Below, one piece after another: positions 1 to 10,703 of a stretch of DNA of 64,000 bases. The stretch's first letter is position 1; every line of letters begins with the position of its first letter. This DNA is from Mangifera indica (Eukaryota > Streptophyta > Magnoliopsida > Sapindales > Anacardiaceae). The notes beneath the pieces were generated by a model. The model worked only from the letters and a program-made list of their open reading frames with translations, made no database searches and was not told the origin of the DNA. The stretch is taken from the NCBI RefSeq assembly GCF_011075055.1, contig NC_058145.1, positions 10,227,894-10,291,893 of the forward strand, read 5' to 3'. The position numbers were made by a program, and so were the translations under genes.

Positions 1-892
1 AATCCTTTCCATTGTTCAGGGTAACTTGGCCCGAGTTGCATGTTCCAATATCACATTGATCACTTTGTTGATTGAATTTGTTCTCATCTGTGTGTATTGG
101 AATGTGACAGCTTTTATCTGAATTGCATTTGAATATGCCTTGTATCCATTTGCTGAGACGAGTAAGAGAGCTAAAGGGTTCTGCAACCTCCTGATTAAGA
201 CACTTCTATAAAGGTTTAACAGGAAGGACAAAGGAGAGTGTCTGATCCCAGTGAACTTAGGCCAAAATTGAGTAGTAGTTTGTGATTTTATTAACCCTTC
301 ATAATTGGTTCCAACTTCCAACCAACCAGGTTGCCAGTGACCTTGCAAGTCTTCTAAGTCAAGTCAACTTGGCAACTTGTGCTTTTGCGTTGATTTCTCC
401 CTCTCTGCCGGCCCTAGAGATAAGACTGGTTGCATGGAAACTTATATCTTTGACATGGTCAAAAATGCATTTTTTTCCAAATATAATATAAATCTTTGCA
501 AATCTTCTTAGCCAATTCATTTTGGAAACTTTTGATTATTATTATTATTTTTTATAACAGGAATTTTGTCTAAGTCAAATCACTTATACGAAATTGAACT
601 AATTATATCTAATAAGTAAAATTTTAAGATTAATAACCAGCCCCACATTGATTACATCTAATAAGATAAAAGTTTACTTTTAATATATCATTAAAAAAAA
701 TTTAAACTATTACTCTTGGAGTGCCCCCCTTTATTATTCAAACTTTTAGAAGTCTCAACCCATTGATCTCTTTTTGCCCCAAAACTAGTTGATACGGTAT
801 AGTTTATTGGTCATATGACAAAACTTACGAATTAATAATATACAATTCATTAGTCATACCCCAAACCTACGAATTAATAATGTGTGTGTATG

Positions 893-923
<31 letters not shown>

Positions 924-950
924 ATAAAGTTGATGAGAAACTTATGGTTA
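1..950. other. Unassigned AT-rich flank distal to LecRLK copy 1
   Basis: No gene is recognised here. The longest open frames (about 110 codons on the minus strand and 69 on the plus strand) show no domain, motif or codon signal I can support. Similarity to the 3' flanks of the other two LecRLK copies stops at about position 951, so this stretch is outside the shared segment. It holds AT-rich sequence and one TG/TA microsatellite. Confidence 0.5.
881..924. repeat. TG/TA dinucleotide microsatellite
   Basis: Two (TG)n runs separated by a short TA run. The second run has about eleven consecutive TG units. It is absent from the 3' flanks of the other two kinase copies, and it sits just beyond the point where copy 1 stops matching them. 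Confidence 0.9.
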
Positions 951-1195
951 CGCAGCATTCCCATTTCGTATTCTTTACTCACAAACTAAATCTTAATATA
1001 TCAAAATTTACATCAAGAAAAGCCAGATCTCTAAATCTTTATTTATCGAATTAATAGTGACACAATACTACTACAAACAATTAATCTAGAGGAAAAGAGA
1101 ACATTAACAATGGATAATTTATCTCTAGGAAGATTGTACAACGGATACTGAATGCCTGATTGAATGTGCTTCTGAAAAGCAATAAAAAGCTAGTT
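951..1195 (-). promoter_or_regulatory. 3' UTR/flank of LecRLK copy 1 with poly(A) signal
   Basis: On the minus strand this follows the stop codon and is collinear with the 3' UTRs of copies 2 and 3. An AATAAA lies at 1038-1043 (complement), matching the AATAAA at the same place in the other copies. Just beyond it, about 1.7 kb that is present downstream of copy 2 (about 27,955-29,670) is missing, and similarity resumes for some 70 bp (to about 951) before ending. Confidence 0.6.
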
Positions 1196-3577
1196 TCAGC
1201 TTGTGATGTTGAATGGCCATGGACATGGAGGAAAAGGTACTTCAACAACTCCTTCAAGCATCTCTATAACCTTGCTCATCGTGGGGCGAAGAGAGGGATC
1301 TTCTTGGATGCACCAAATGGCAACCATCACAAACCTCTGTAGCTTATTCATGTCATCCATGACATCTGGATCATCTTCAACTAGAGTACCCAATCGTTTT
1401 TCCTTACAACAGTCATAAGCCCAATCAGTTAGAATTGCTTTATCAATTGTGCTTGCTTCCTTTTCAACGCATCTTCGAAGGCAAATGATCTCTAGAAGCA
1501 GCACTCCAAAACTGTAAACATCAACTTTTACAGTGACTGGTGTGTTCCTGAACCATTCAGGCGCAACATACCCTTTAGTTCCTCTGATGGCAGTACTAGT
1601 ATGGCTCTGATCCAATGTCAAAAGCTTTGCCAATCCGAAATCAGATATCCGAGCATTGTAATTATCATCAAGAAGTATGTTTTGAGGCTTTATATCACAA
1701 TGGATGATCTGGGTGCAACATTCCTCATGAAGATACAATAGGCCTTTGGCAATCTCCATGGCAATATTGGTCCTCAGTTCCCAATTCGGTTTATAGTCTC
1801 CAAAGAGGAAGCTGGCCAATGTGCCATTACTCAAGAACTCGTATACTATTAACCGATTTTCTCCCTCGTCGCAGAATCCAAGAAGTCGAACCAGGTTCTT
1901 GTGATGTGTCTGCCCAATTACATTCACTTCAGCTTTGAACTCTTTCTCAGAATCATGAAATACTCTATCCAGCTTCTTCACTGCAACAAGATTATTAGGA
2001 GCAATATCCATGAAACCTTTGTAAACAGTACCAAAGGCCCCCCTTCCTAATTCTTCCTTGAATCCTCGTGTGGCCTCTACAAGCTCCTTATAGGTAAAGC
2101 AGCGCAGATTCATATGTGAAACACCTTCAGGCGGATGAGTCCTCGTGAGTTTTTTCTGATTAACAATTAGAAGGCCAAGGCAACTAGCAGCAACTAAAAT
2201 CAAGTTGATAAACACAGAGCTGCCTAAAAGTACAGATCCCACCAGGACGAATATATCCCTTTTCTTTTTTCCATTCCCTTCGCCTTTCCTAATTTTGATG
2301 AAAGCTGTCCCATTATCAGCAGGGTCCATTTTCCCATAAGAGAGTGGTAATTTCTTCTTCCAACAGGTATCAAGTCTAAACACAGATGCAGAACACAGGC
2401 AGTCCTTTAAGCACGATGATTCACAATCCTCTCTACTAGAAGGTGTAAGCTGCTCAAAATCAGATGTAGGCCAATCGGTACTTTTTAGCTCTTCAATATG
2501 GTATAGATCTTCTTCAGATTTCCCCTCATCTTCTTCACAGCCTTGGATGAAATCCGGTTTGCAGTTTCCGTATGGATCATCTGGATCAACTAAAGAAAAC
2601 CCCTTCGGGCATGTGCAGTTTGGCCTTCGCAAAGAATTGAGAGTGCAGATGCTGTTATGCCCACAAATTCCACTGCCTAATCCTTTACGAATATCGTTGT
2701 TTACACAGATATTATCAGGCATAGTGCGAATAACAGACCAGATACCATTATTTCCATTGCTATTCCTGGGGTGGGTATAAAGCACAAAAGAACCATCAAA
2801 ATTGAGAGTTGCTCTGTGATAATTTTCTTTGGAAGAGACTATCGTTCCTGGTGTGAGAAAAACTCTTTGATTGTTTTCCCTCACAACATACAAGTAGCCC
2901 GATTCATTAAACACTACTTGGAGACCAGCATTTGACCTGTTTTGATCAAATGTATTGCTCCAAAAATAGGCATCATATGCAAACCCACTAGGCAGGTTTA
3001 TGGTATTAAGCACAGCATTTCCATCCTGGAGCAAACGAAATTGGAACCTTCCTTGAGAGAAATCAGTCTCCGATCGTTTGGAAGAAACTACTCCACCCCT
3101 TTCCATTATCTGCGAAGGGAGCAAAGTATCAACAGGATCATCAAAACTCTGCCATAACTTTTCAGAATTTGCATCTGCCACCACAAAGTTGCCTGTATCA
3201 TAAAGAAAACCAAAAGCAGCTGCACTCATAGTGATACCAGATTTCCATAGCTCCTGGCCATCAGGGCCATCAAGCACCAATCCGCGGTCAGCAGTTAGCT
3301 GTAATCTTGATCCTCTTGGTGCAGGATTATCAGCTGAAGCATACCAAACTATGGTTTTGCTTGGAATCTTGTAGTACCAAATGGCAGGCAAGAAGAGATC
3401 CTCATTGTCAAGTTTATGAAAACCAAAAGCAAAGTCTCTGGAAGGTGAAAACCATGGTTGTGAATTATCAGCTGCAGTAATATATTGACCTACACGTACA
3501 GTTCCATTGTTTTGTGCAGTTGCTAAACATGGTAGCAGAAGCAAGGAAAGAACACAAAGTAGATTAAAAGACATCAT
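1196..3577 (-). CDS. G-type lectin S-receptor-like Ser/Thr protein kinase, copy 1 (LECRK3/RLK1-like)
   Basis: Intronless receptor kinase. I chose the Met-Met start at 3577 because copy 2 begins there; the frame is open in copy 1 to an ATG at 3646 (816 residues), which would add 23. In 816-residue numbering: hydrophobic signal peptide about 28-45; B-lectin domain about 50-180 with the DFAFGF and TIVWYASADNP motifs; EGF-like cysteines 328-362; PAN-like cysteines 408-428; membrane span 464-495; kinase about 520-797. Glycine loop LGRGAFGTV at 533-541, catalytic Lys 557, HCD 649-651, DFG 669-671, APE 695-697. HCD instead of HRD makes it a non-RD kinase, a class often linked to pattern-triggered immunity. 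The family normally has this architecture and length, so the gene looks complete. Ligand and partner are unknown. Roughly 97% identical in protein to copy 2. Confidence 0.93.
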   Translation of the reverse strand: MMSFNLLCVLSLLLLPCLATAQNNGTVRVGQYITAADNSQPWFSPSRDFAFGFHKLDNEDLFLPAIWYYKIPSKTIVWYASADNPAPRGSRLQLTADRGLVLDGPDGQELWKSGITMSAAAFGFLYDTGNFVVADANSEKLWQSFDDPVDTLLPSQIMERGGVVSSKRSETDFSQGRFQFRLLQDGNAVLNTINLPSGFAYDAYFWSNTFDQNRSNAGLQVVFNESGYLYVVRENNQRVFLTPGTIVSSKENYHRATLNFDGSFVLYTHPRNSNGNNGIWSVIRTMPDNICVNNDIRKGLGSGICGHNSICTLNSLRRPNCTCPKGFSLVDPDDPYGNCKPDFIQGCEEDEGKSEEDLYHIEELKSTDWPTSDFEQLTPSSREDCESSCLKDCLCSASVFRLDTCWKKKLPLSYGKMDPADNGTAFIKIRKGEGNGKKKRDIFVLVGSVLLGSSVFINLILVAASCLGLLIVNQKKLTRTHPPEGVSHMNLRCFTYKELVEATRGFKEELGRGAFGTVYKGFMDIAPNNLVAVKKLDRVFHDSEKEFKAEVNVIGQTHHKNLVRLLGFCDEGENRLIVYEFLSNGTLASFLFGDYKPNWELRTNIAMEIAKGLLYLHEECCTQIIHCDIKPQNILLDDNYNARISDFGLAKLLTLDQSHTSTAIRGTKGYVAPEWFRNTPVTVKVDVYSFGVLLLEIICLRRCVEKEASTIDKAILTDWAYDCCKEKRLGTLVEDDPDVMDDMNKLQRFVMVAIWCIQEDPSLRPTMSKVIEMLEGVVEVPFPPCPWPFNITS

Positions 3578-3999
3578 CGAATATTGTTTTGGTTCTGGTA
3601 CATGCCACTTGAAGAACATAATTGTCTTATGGTGGAAACATGGCATCTGTTTAGTTAAGATGTGGGACAGATACCAAACAAAAATGGTAGAATATTCAAA
3701 GTATGAAGATAAAAATTATTAGTCAAAATAAGAAGGGTCTAATTAAGTACCTAAAAACTAAATCAGTATAGCCGACCAAATAAATTAATTACGGTTATAA
3801 TTATAATAATAATAGAAGAAGAACAGTTGAGAGACCAATGGTATGAAGGGAGAAATTTAGAGAAGATAATTGAAGGGAAGCTGAGAAATATGTATATAAA
3901 TTCTTTTTCTCGATCATACAAATACAAAGAGAAAAAGGGTATTTATCAGCTGAGCCCAAATTTTGGACTTTCTCCATATTGCATTAAATGTATTCACAC
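3578..3999 (-). promoter_or_regulatory. 5' flank of LecRLK copy 1
   Basis: The first 120 bp upstream of the start are shared with copies 2 and 3, including a stretch reading CCATTTTTGTTTGG on the sense strand at about 3680-3695. Beyond about 3720 similarity to the other copies is lost. That is only about 280 bp before the first hAT element, so copy 1 may have a different distal promoter. No core promoter element was assigned. Confidence 0.4.
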
Positions 4000-4899
4000 T
4001 AGAGGTGTCGATGGGCCGGGCCGGGCTGGCTCAAGCTCGGCCCATCGGGCTAACGGGCCGGGCCTAAAGCCCAAACAGTGATGGGCTTTCGGGCCGGGTC
4101 GGCCCATTAATATATGAAGGCCCAAGGCCCGGCCCATATATAAATGGGCCTTAAATGGGCCGGGCCGGACTTTGAATATTTTTTAAAAATTATTTAAAAT
4201 GTTTAAACAAATTATTTTTCAAATTATAAAACATAAATAAATATATATTATAATAATATTCAAATTGATTGAATTCATTTGATACTTGATCTATTTGTAA
4301 TATTTTGTAATGATAAAATTAAAATAAAAATAAAATTATAAACACAAAGAATTATTATTTATGAATTTAGATATTTTCTGAAAGATAATTAATGAGAGAA
4401 AATGAGATTGAAAATATAATAAAATAATTGAGATTAGAAATTTGTAAATGAAAATGAAAATAAAAAAAAATTAAATAGGTTTATATAAAAAAAATAAATA
4501 AATTAAAATAAATAAATAAAGGCCAGCAGAAGCCTTGTTTGGCTTCTGCCGGGCAGAAGCCAGAAACATAGCAGAAGCCTTGTTTGGCTTCTGCCGCAAG
4601 AAACACAACGCAAAGGCAGAGGCAGAAGCCAGAAACATAGCAGAAGCCAAAGGCTTCTGCCGCAAGAAACACAACGCAAAGGCAGAATCTGCCAGCTAAA
4701 ATTAAAAAAAATAAATAAATTTAAACAGTATCGGGCCGGGCCAGCCCACGGGCTTAATATTAAAGCCCGAGACCCGGCCCAGTAGGCCCATGGGCCTAGC
4801 CCGGCATGCTACAGTACCGGGCCGGGCTTTCTCGTGCCGTGCTTTTTTTCCGTGCTTCGTGCCGTGCCTCCATTCAACCCGGCCCAATTGACGTGTCTA
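4000..4899. mobile_element. Non-autonomous hAT element, copy A (900 bp)
   Basis: Bounded by TAGAGGTGTCGATGGGCC at the left and a complementary CCCAATTGACGTGTCTA at the right (imperfect TIRs). Flanked by an exact 8-bp duplication, attcacac, at 3992-3999 and 4900-4907. An 8-bp target duplication and short TA-starting TIRs are hAT hallmarks. The ends are rich in GGCCCG runs and the core is AT-rich. An internal block at about 4520-4690 repeats GCAGAAGCC-type units in both orientations. No transposase frame is present, so it needs an autonomous relative elsewhere. Almost identical to copy B, so both are recent arrivals. Confidence 0.92.
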
Positions 4900-5134
4900 A
4901 TTCACACTCAAATTCATATATGGAGGCTTATCCATGCCAATGTGTTCTTGTGGTGGGAAGTCACCTTGTGCATAATAATTACACTTTTATTTTTATCATT
5001 AATCTATCAATAAAGCCTTAAATGCTTTCACCCTAATTACCATTTTTTTTAAAGCATGTATTCTTAAAAACATTTTCTCTTTGTTGATTGGACTAGTTTG
5101 CAATTAGACATTTTGACCACACGAGTAACATAAG

Positions 5135-6034
5135 TAGAGGTGTCGATGGGCCGGGTCGGGCTGGCTCAAGCTCGGCCCATCGGGCTAACGGGCCGGGCCT
5201 AAAGCCCAAACAGTGATGGGCTTTCGGGCCGGGCCGGCCCATTAATATATGAAGGCCCAAGGCCCGGCCCATATATAAATGGGCCTTAAATGGGCCGGGC
5301 CGGGCTTTGAATATTTTTTAAAAATTATTTAAAATGTTTAAACAAATTATTTTTCAAATTATAAAACATAAATAAATATATATTATAATAATATTCAAAT
5401 TGATTGAATTCATTTGATACTTGATCTATTTGTAATATTTTGTAATGATAAAATTAAAATAAAAATAAAATTATAAACACAAAGAATTATTATTTATGAA
5501 TTTAGATATTTTCTGAAAGATAATTAATGAGAGAAAATGAGATTGAAAATATAATAAAATAATTGAGATTAGAAATTTGTAAATGAAAATGAAAATAAAA
5601 AAAAATTAAATAGGTTTATATAAAAAAAATAAATTAATTAAAATAAATAAATAAAGGCCAGCAGAAGCCTTGTTTGGCTTCTGCCGGGCAGAAGCCAGAA
5701 ACATAGCAGAAGCCTTGTTTGGCTTCTGCCGCAAGAAACACAACGCAAAGGCAGAGGCAGAAGCCAGAAACATAGCAGAAGCCAAAGGCTTCTGCCGCAA
5801 GAAACACAACGCAAAGGCAGAATCTGCCAGCTAAAATTAAAAAAAATAAATAAATTTAAACAGTATCGGGCCGGGCCAGCCCACGGGCTTAATATTAAAG
5901 CCCGAGACCCGGCCCAGTAGGCCCATGGGCCTAGCCCGGCACGCTACAGTACCGGGCCGGGCTTTCTCGTGCCGTGCTTTTTTTTCGTGCTTCGTGCCGT
6001 GCCTCCATTCAACCCGGCCCAATTGACGTGTCTA
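5135..6034. mobile_element. Non-autonomous hAT element, copy B (900 bp)
   Basis: Same length, orientation and ends as copy A. Exact 8-bp duplication aacataag at 5127-5134 and 6035-6042, different from that of copy A, so this is an independent insertion and not a tandem duplication. By eye I count six base differences from copy A in 900 positions, five of them transitions. Only 235 bp separate the two elements (219 bp excluding the duplicated target sites), suggesting a local jump or insertion preference. Confidence 0.92.
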
Positions 6035-6042
6035 AACATAAG

Positions 6043-7121
6043 TATGCAATCCCCTTCCCCCCATTATTAAACTGCAATATCAATATTTGTGTATTATTGT
6101 GAATGTGTGTAAGAATTATCTCATAGGTGCCCCTCATAACAATCCTTCTGAAAACACATCAATAAAACTAACACAAGAAAAGTATGTTTTTGTAGGTTTC
6201 ATGAAAAATTGTAAACTATGAAACATATCCCACACATGTACTATTGGTAGGTCTTCGTGTACTATGAGATCAAGTCCCATACATATACTACAGTACCATA
6301 GTCCCACATGTGTACAATACGATTAGTTCCAAAATATGATTCTACACCTTAAATCTGGGAAAAGATGTAATTAAAAAATTGCTCTCATACAATAAATAAC
6401 TCGTAATATGTTTCCATGAAAAACATGTGCATGTACCCAAACCCCTTAATCATAAACATAGGCTCACATCTTGCTTTTACCCTTTAAATCATGTCTTATT
6501 CATGCCCTAACTTTTAGATATACTCTTGGGATGATTCAATACTACAACATTCCCTAACATCCCTAAATATGACAATCTTATGAATGATTGCTCATCTTTT
6601 ATGAACGCTCATTCATTATTTCATTGTTGCATGAGTGTTTTTCTTCTATGAATGGGCGTTCACTTCTTACTTAGCATGAATGACTTCTTCCTTCGTTCAT
6701 GATCATTCATATCTTAGTCAACATGCATGATTGTACATGACCTTGAACGGTCATTCATACTTACATCATGAATATCCTCCAATATCACATTCATGATCAT
6801 ATGTTGCTCTAAGGGTAGTTTGGTCTTTTCATTTTTATAAACAATTGTACACTTTTCTATATAGGCGTTCATTGTGTCTTATCTTACGTGTCATGACGGT
6901 CATACATGTTCATTTTACGATTGACTATCGTGTATTAACTATCGTGCATGTCCTTTGCATAATCATTTGTAAATTATGATATTGCACAACCATTCTTGTC
7001 CTAAGAACGGTTGTTCCTACATGTCTGAAACAAATAATCTCAATTGTTTTTGCTTGATTTCCACATCACTCAAGAATAAATGACCATATTACCATCCTAA
7101 CATGTTTCCAACCCAGAATTC
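6043..7121. other. Unassigned repeat-like DNA with CATTCAT/CATGAAC motifs
   Basis: No coding region was found. From about 6560 to 6800 the sequence is crowded with variants of cattcat, gttcat and catgaatg in both orientations, giving a degenerate low-complexity texture. It abuts an arm of a long inverted repeat at 7122, so it is probably retrotransposon LTR or internal non-coding DNA, but I cannot assign a family. Confidence 0.35.
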
Positions 7122-7475
7122 AAGTATTTCATACCTTGAAACTAGTTGACTGATCGATCATATTTTCATTTATCTAGTAGGCCATAAAATACAACAACTT
7201 ATAAAACTCTTAACATATTCATGCATAGTCCTCTATTTATGCATGATTACATTGTCGATTAAATCATATCTTCTAACACATTCATTATAATAACAAAGCA
7301 TATTCTACATATGCGATCAACAAATCTGAAATGATTACATATAAATTTTCAGCCATATTGTAAACCAAAATCATCTTCTTACATACTAGGATAGGTTGAA
7401 GGGTTTGATGTCAAAATTTTGCTTATACTAGTAAGAAAATGCCTCTGATGGTTAGAAAATCAAGAATACTTTACA
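7122..7475 (+). repeat. Left arm of a dispersed inverted repeat
   Basis: This stretch is similar, with gaps, to the reverse complement of about 19,665-20,029. Shared blocks include ataccttgaaact, tatcttctaacacatt and aaaatgcctctg. The arms enclose 12 kb of nested retroelements. They are most simply read as two fragments of one non-coding repeat family in opposite orientation. A short internal direct repeat (ggtttgatgtcaaaa) occurs at about 7400 and 7483. Confidence 0.65.
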
Positions 7476-7742
7476 GGTTGAAAGGTTTGATGTCAAAACT
7501 TTTCTATCAGTTAACAATTGTGGAGGAAAAATAACTTTATAGTGCGTAAACTAAAGGAGTTAATGAAATTTTTTATATGATAAAAATTGATAATAAGGAT
7601 AAATGTGTGAGCAATGTATCATTCTAGTATGAATTGTTTTACAAAAGCGGTTGTGTTTCAACTGCCTAGGGAAGTGGAATTTTGATTCCATGGAAAGTGA
7701 AATTCTAATACTGCCTTAATCTTTATACCATTAAACCAAGAA

Positions 7743-8321
7743 AATATTTATGAAGGTTTGTAAAGGATTATTAGCTAGTGTAATCACAAATGGGGATGTT
7801 GGGACTTGTCTTGAAGATATCTCTATATTTAAGAAGTTTTCTAATGTGTTCCTAAATTATTTGCTTGGCTTACCCTTTACAAAGAAGATGAGTTTGGAAT
7901 TGACTTAGTGTTAGAGACTTCTCTTATTTCAAAGGCTCCATATAAAATGACACCTTTAGACTAGAATGAAGTAAAGATTCAATTACTAGATTTTTTAGAT
8001 GAGAGTTTTGTTCGCCTAAGTATACCATCTTGAAGTTCTTTGGTGTTATTTGTGAAAAAGAATGATGGTACTATATGAGTATGTATTGACCAGAGACAAT
8101 TAAATAGGATCACTATTAAGAGTAATTATTCCTCTCCTCGAATTGATCATACAGGGTGGTGTTTTTAGGTCATTTGGTTACTAAAGATAGAATTAGTGTT
8201 GATCATTTTAAGGTTGAAACTGTGGTGATTTGGCAACAACCTACTAATGTCTTAGAAGTTAGAAATTGTTTCTTTTTTCTAGGCTTAGTTACTTACAATA
8301 GACGATTTGTGGAAGGTTTAT
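7743..8321 (+). pseudogene. Ty3/gypsy pol fragment: protease-RT linker and RT start
   Basis: Broken frames match the region leading into Ty3/gypsy reverse transcriptase: a SKAPYKMTPLD-like stretch, then LVLFVKKNDGT and QLNRITIKSNYSSPRID. The central RT with its catalytic YxDD is deleted at about 8153, because the frame jumps directly to VFLGHLVTKDRISVD and then YNRRFVEGL, which lie after the active site in intact elements. Several stop codons. The fragment is cut at 8321 by a solo LTR and resumes in the same reading at 9822. Non-functional. Confidence 0.8.
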
Positions 8322-9816
8322 TGATGAGTGCATATTTTCATATATATATTCCTCTTGCATTTGATCTTTTGGGAGTGTTTTTTGCCCTATTGTGTTAGTT
8401 TATGTTTATTTTTATGGTTAAGACGTGGTTGGATAGGTTAGAATGAATTGAACTTTTAATTAGAAAATTCTAGCATTTTAGTGATATTAACCTTCTATGC
8501 TTCTTACAAGTGTTTAACCAACTTAGAATTCTAGAATAAGGAAGAGACCTTCAGAGTTTTTGTAAAGGATGTCTTGAGCTTTTTAGAATAGTATTATGGG
8601 CCAAAATCGTAATTCATTTGAGTTACTAAACATTGTTTCAAATGCATATTTGGATATCCTAATCATAGTAGGATTTCTATCCAAACACTAAATCTTTAAA
8701 AGGGCATATCTATGGCTTCCGATATCCAATGGAGGTAATTCAAAATCCCAAATTCATCTACACATCCTAAGCTACAATTTGTATAAGGGGGTCAGAGTCT
8801 AGAAAGATCGTTTTCCTATCTAAAATTGGATTGGAAATTATTGTTAAAATCTAAGAGCCCTAATCCTCAGCTGAATTGGATTATTTCTACATGGCTCACA
8901 TAAAGACTTGGTCCAACTTCAAGAGGGAGTCAAAGATAGCTCTGGAAGGCTGGAAATATGTGTGCCTTAGCTAGAAATTTATTTGCCCTAATTTTAGGAG
9001 TTGGTGAGAAACCCTTGTATGTTCCTTTGGCTTATAAATATAACTGAAGCGGCTAGGTTGAAAAAAAAAAAAAAGAACATAATTTTCTTTTGTGCTCTTC
9101 ATTATGTCTGGCTAAGTTCTTTAGTTTGATTCAAGAGAACTTCATTCCGATTGTCAAAACTATGGGACTTTGTTCGTAATCTTATTTACTTTTCTAGTCA
9201 AATATCTATGTTTCCTTATTTTACATGTTAATGATTGCATAATTTATTTAATTAAGAGGCTTATTAATTGATTGAATAGTTTGGTCTATAGCTAAACTGA
9301 ATCCATAATCTGTAATTGTTCTGATGTTTAGTTGGAGTAGCAATTAAGCTAGAACAATTATGATCCAACTTTTTGTGCTTGTTTAAAAGAGACATATAAT
9401 GAATTAAATAATTTGATGCTTGTTAGATTTTTATTCATCTTTAACTCCATGCTGGTTCATAATACTATTAGTAAATTCAAGAAGATTACTTAATACCAAC
9501 TAGTTTATTGATAAGAATTAACTTGTGTGTGGGCTTAGATTAATGAAATTAGGGAAAATACAGATTGTTTGGCTTTTGGTAATCTAAGGTTAAATATTGG
9601 AATTAAGATTGTCTTTGATTGAATTTTTATTACTCAATTTAGTTTTTAGATTTTTTTTTTTTTTTGCTATCAACTTTCAGAAGTAAAACTCTCTTCCTTT
9701 TTTGTTGGTTATTTGTGAATTTGATTGATTAGTCTTTGTGGATCAATCTTTATTTGCTGTTACTACTAATTGTAGGTAGAAAAATTTAATTTTTGATTGC
9801 ACTTGACACGTATCAT
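8322..9816 (+). mobile_element. Solo LTR (1,495 bp) inserted in the Ty3 pol fragment
   Basis: Starts TGATGAGTGC and ends CACGTATCA, giving short TGAT/ATCA inverted ends. Flanked by an exact 5-bp duplication, tttat, at 8317-8321 and 9817-9821. Removing the insert plus one tttat puts the host pol frame back together (VEGL followed by SSLASRLT), which fixes both borders. There is no internal retroelement sequence, so it is a solo LTR left by LTR-LTR recombination. It contains a poly(A) run near 9061 and a poly(T) run near 9652. Its style resembles Tat/Athila LTRs, but the family is not proven. Orientation is uncertain. Confidence 0.88.
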
Positions 9817-10703
9817 TTATCTAGTCTTGCATCACGATTGACTTAACTATTAAGAAAGGATGTCAAATTTATGTGGGATGAGAAGTAGGAGAGGAGTTTT
9901 CAAGAACTAAAAAAATGATTGGTTTTTAATCAGCTTTAACTATTTTTTCTGGTAGTAGTGGTTTTGTTATTTATAGTAATACATTTATGAAAGACTTAGG
10001 ATGTTTGTTAACATAACATGGTAAGATGGTCTTGCATATCCTAGGAGCTACGCTTAGACAAAAAAAAAAAAACATGGTAAGGTGGTGGTGTATGCTTTTA
10101 TGTAATTGAAAGACTATGAATGGAATCATCAGACTCATGATTTGGAATTAGGTGTCATGTACTTGCCTTAAAAATTTGGAGATATTACCTTTTATTGAAA
10201 GACTTGTAAGATTTACATTGGTCATAAATTTTTGAAGCGTTTGCTCACCCACAAAAAGTGATTTAAGATGATGGAGATAGCTAGAACTTGTGAAGGATTA
10301 TTATTGTCATATTAATTATCACATCGGAAAGGTGAATGTGGTAGCTAATGCGCTTAGTAGAGAGTCATATGAAGGTATAGTGCATTTAACTTCTACTCAA
10401 AAGCATACTTTGGATGATTTAAGGAAGTATGGTATTAAGGTATTATTTCCTAGATAAAGTGGTCTATTGGTGAATATGAAGGTACAAAGGACACTAATTG
10501 GAAGGTTTAAGGTGGCTCAAAAGAAAGATAAATTATTATTAGAAATTATTGAAGAAGTAAAGAAAGGTAATAAACTGAAATTCAGTTTTCCCGATGATGA
10601 TATTTTGAGGTTTGGAAAATGGATATATGTGCCTAATAATGATAACTTGAGAAGAGAAATTTTGAATGATGCTTATGTGTCTACTTATAGCGTTCATCTA
10701 AGG
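9817..10703 (+). pseudogene. Ty3/gypsy RNase H and integrase start (continuation)
   Basis: Continues the fragment at 7743. Degenerate RNase H includes SGFVIYSN, LKDYEWNHQTHDLEL and VVANALSRE-like pieces. It is followed by the integrase zinc-finger region in an open stretch starting at 10,467 (KVAQKKDKLLLEIIEEVKKG, then DDDILRFGKWIYVPNN). Similarity stops abruptly at about 10,703, where the histidine-cysteine motif should follow, because unrelated AT-rich DNA is inserted or substituted. Multiple stops. Non-functional. Confidence 0.75.
10015..10086 (+). mobile_element. 29-bp retroposed tail with poly(A) and 16-bp target duplication
   Basis: A 16-bp target reading aacatggtaagatggt at 10,015-10,030 recurs with one mismatch at 10,071-10,086. 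Between the two lie 29 bp (10,031-10,059) ending in a run of eleven or more A. It interrupts the RNase H remnant, whose frame continues after the second target copy. A poly(A) tail plus a long target duplication is the signature of LINE-machinery retroposition. The insert is too short to name a SINE or LINE family. Confidence 0.75.

Noticed and set aside
16..348. 110-codon open frame on the minus strand near the window start
   Set aside because: No motif, no domain, no conserved start context, and no counterpart beside the other kinase copies; a chance frame is likelier.
2547..3157. Antisense frames within the kinase genes (also at 26,162-26,446 and 49,718-49,951)
   Set aside because: They recur only because the sense gene is conserved; they have no independent motif.
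4471..5809. Repeated open frames encoding ASAMFLASA-like peptides
   Set aside because: They are translations of the GCAGAAGCC repeat block inside the two hAT elements; both are short and lie in non-autonomous elements.
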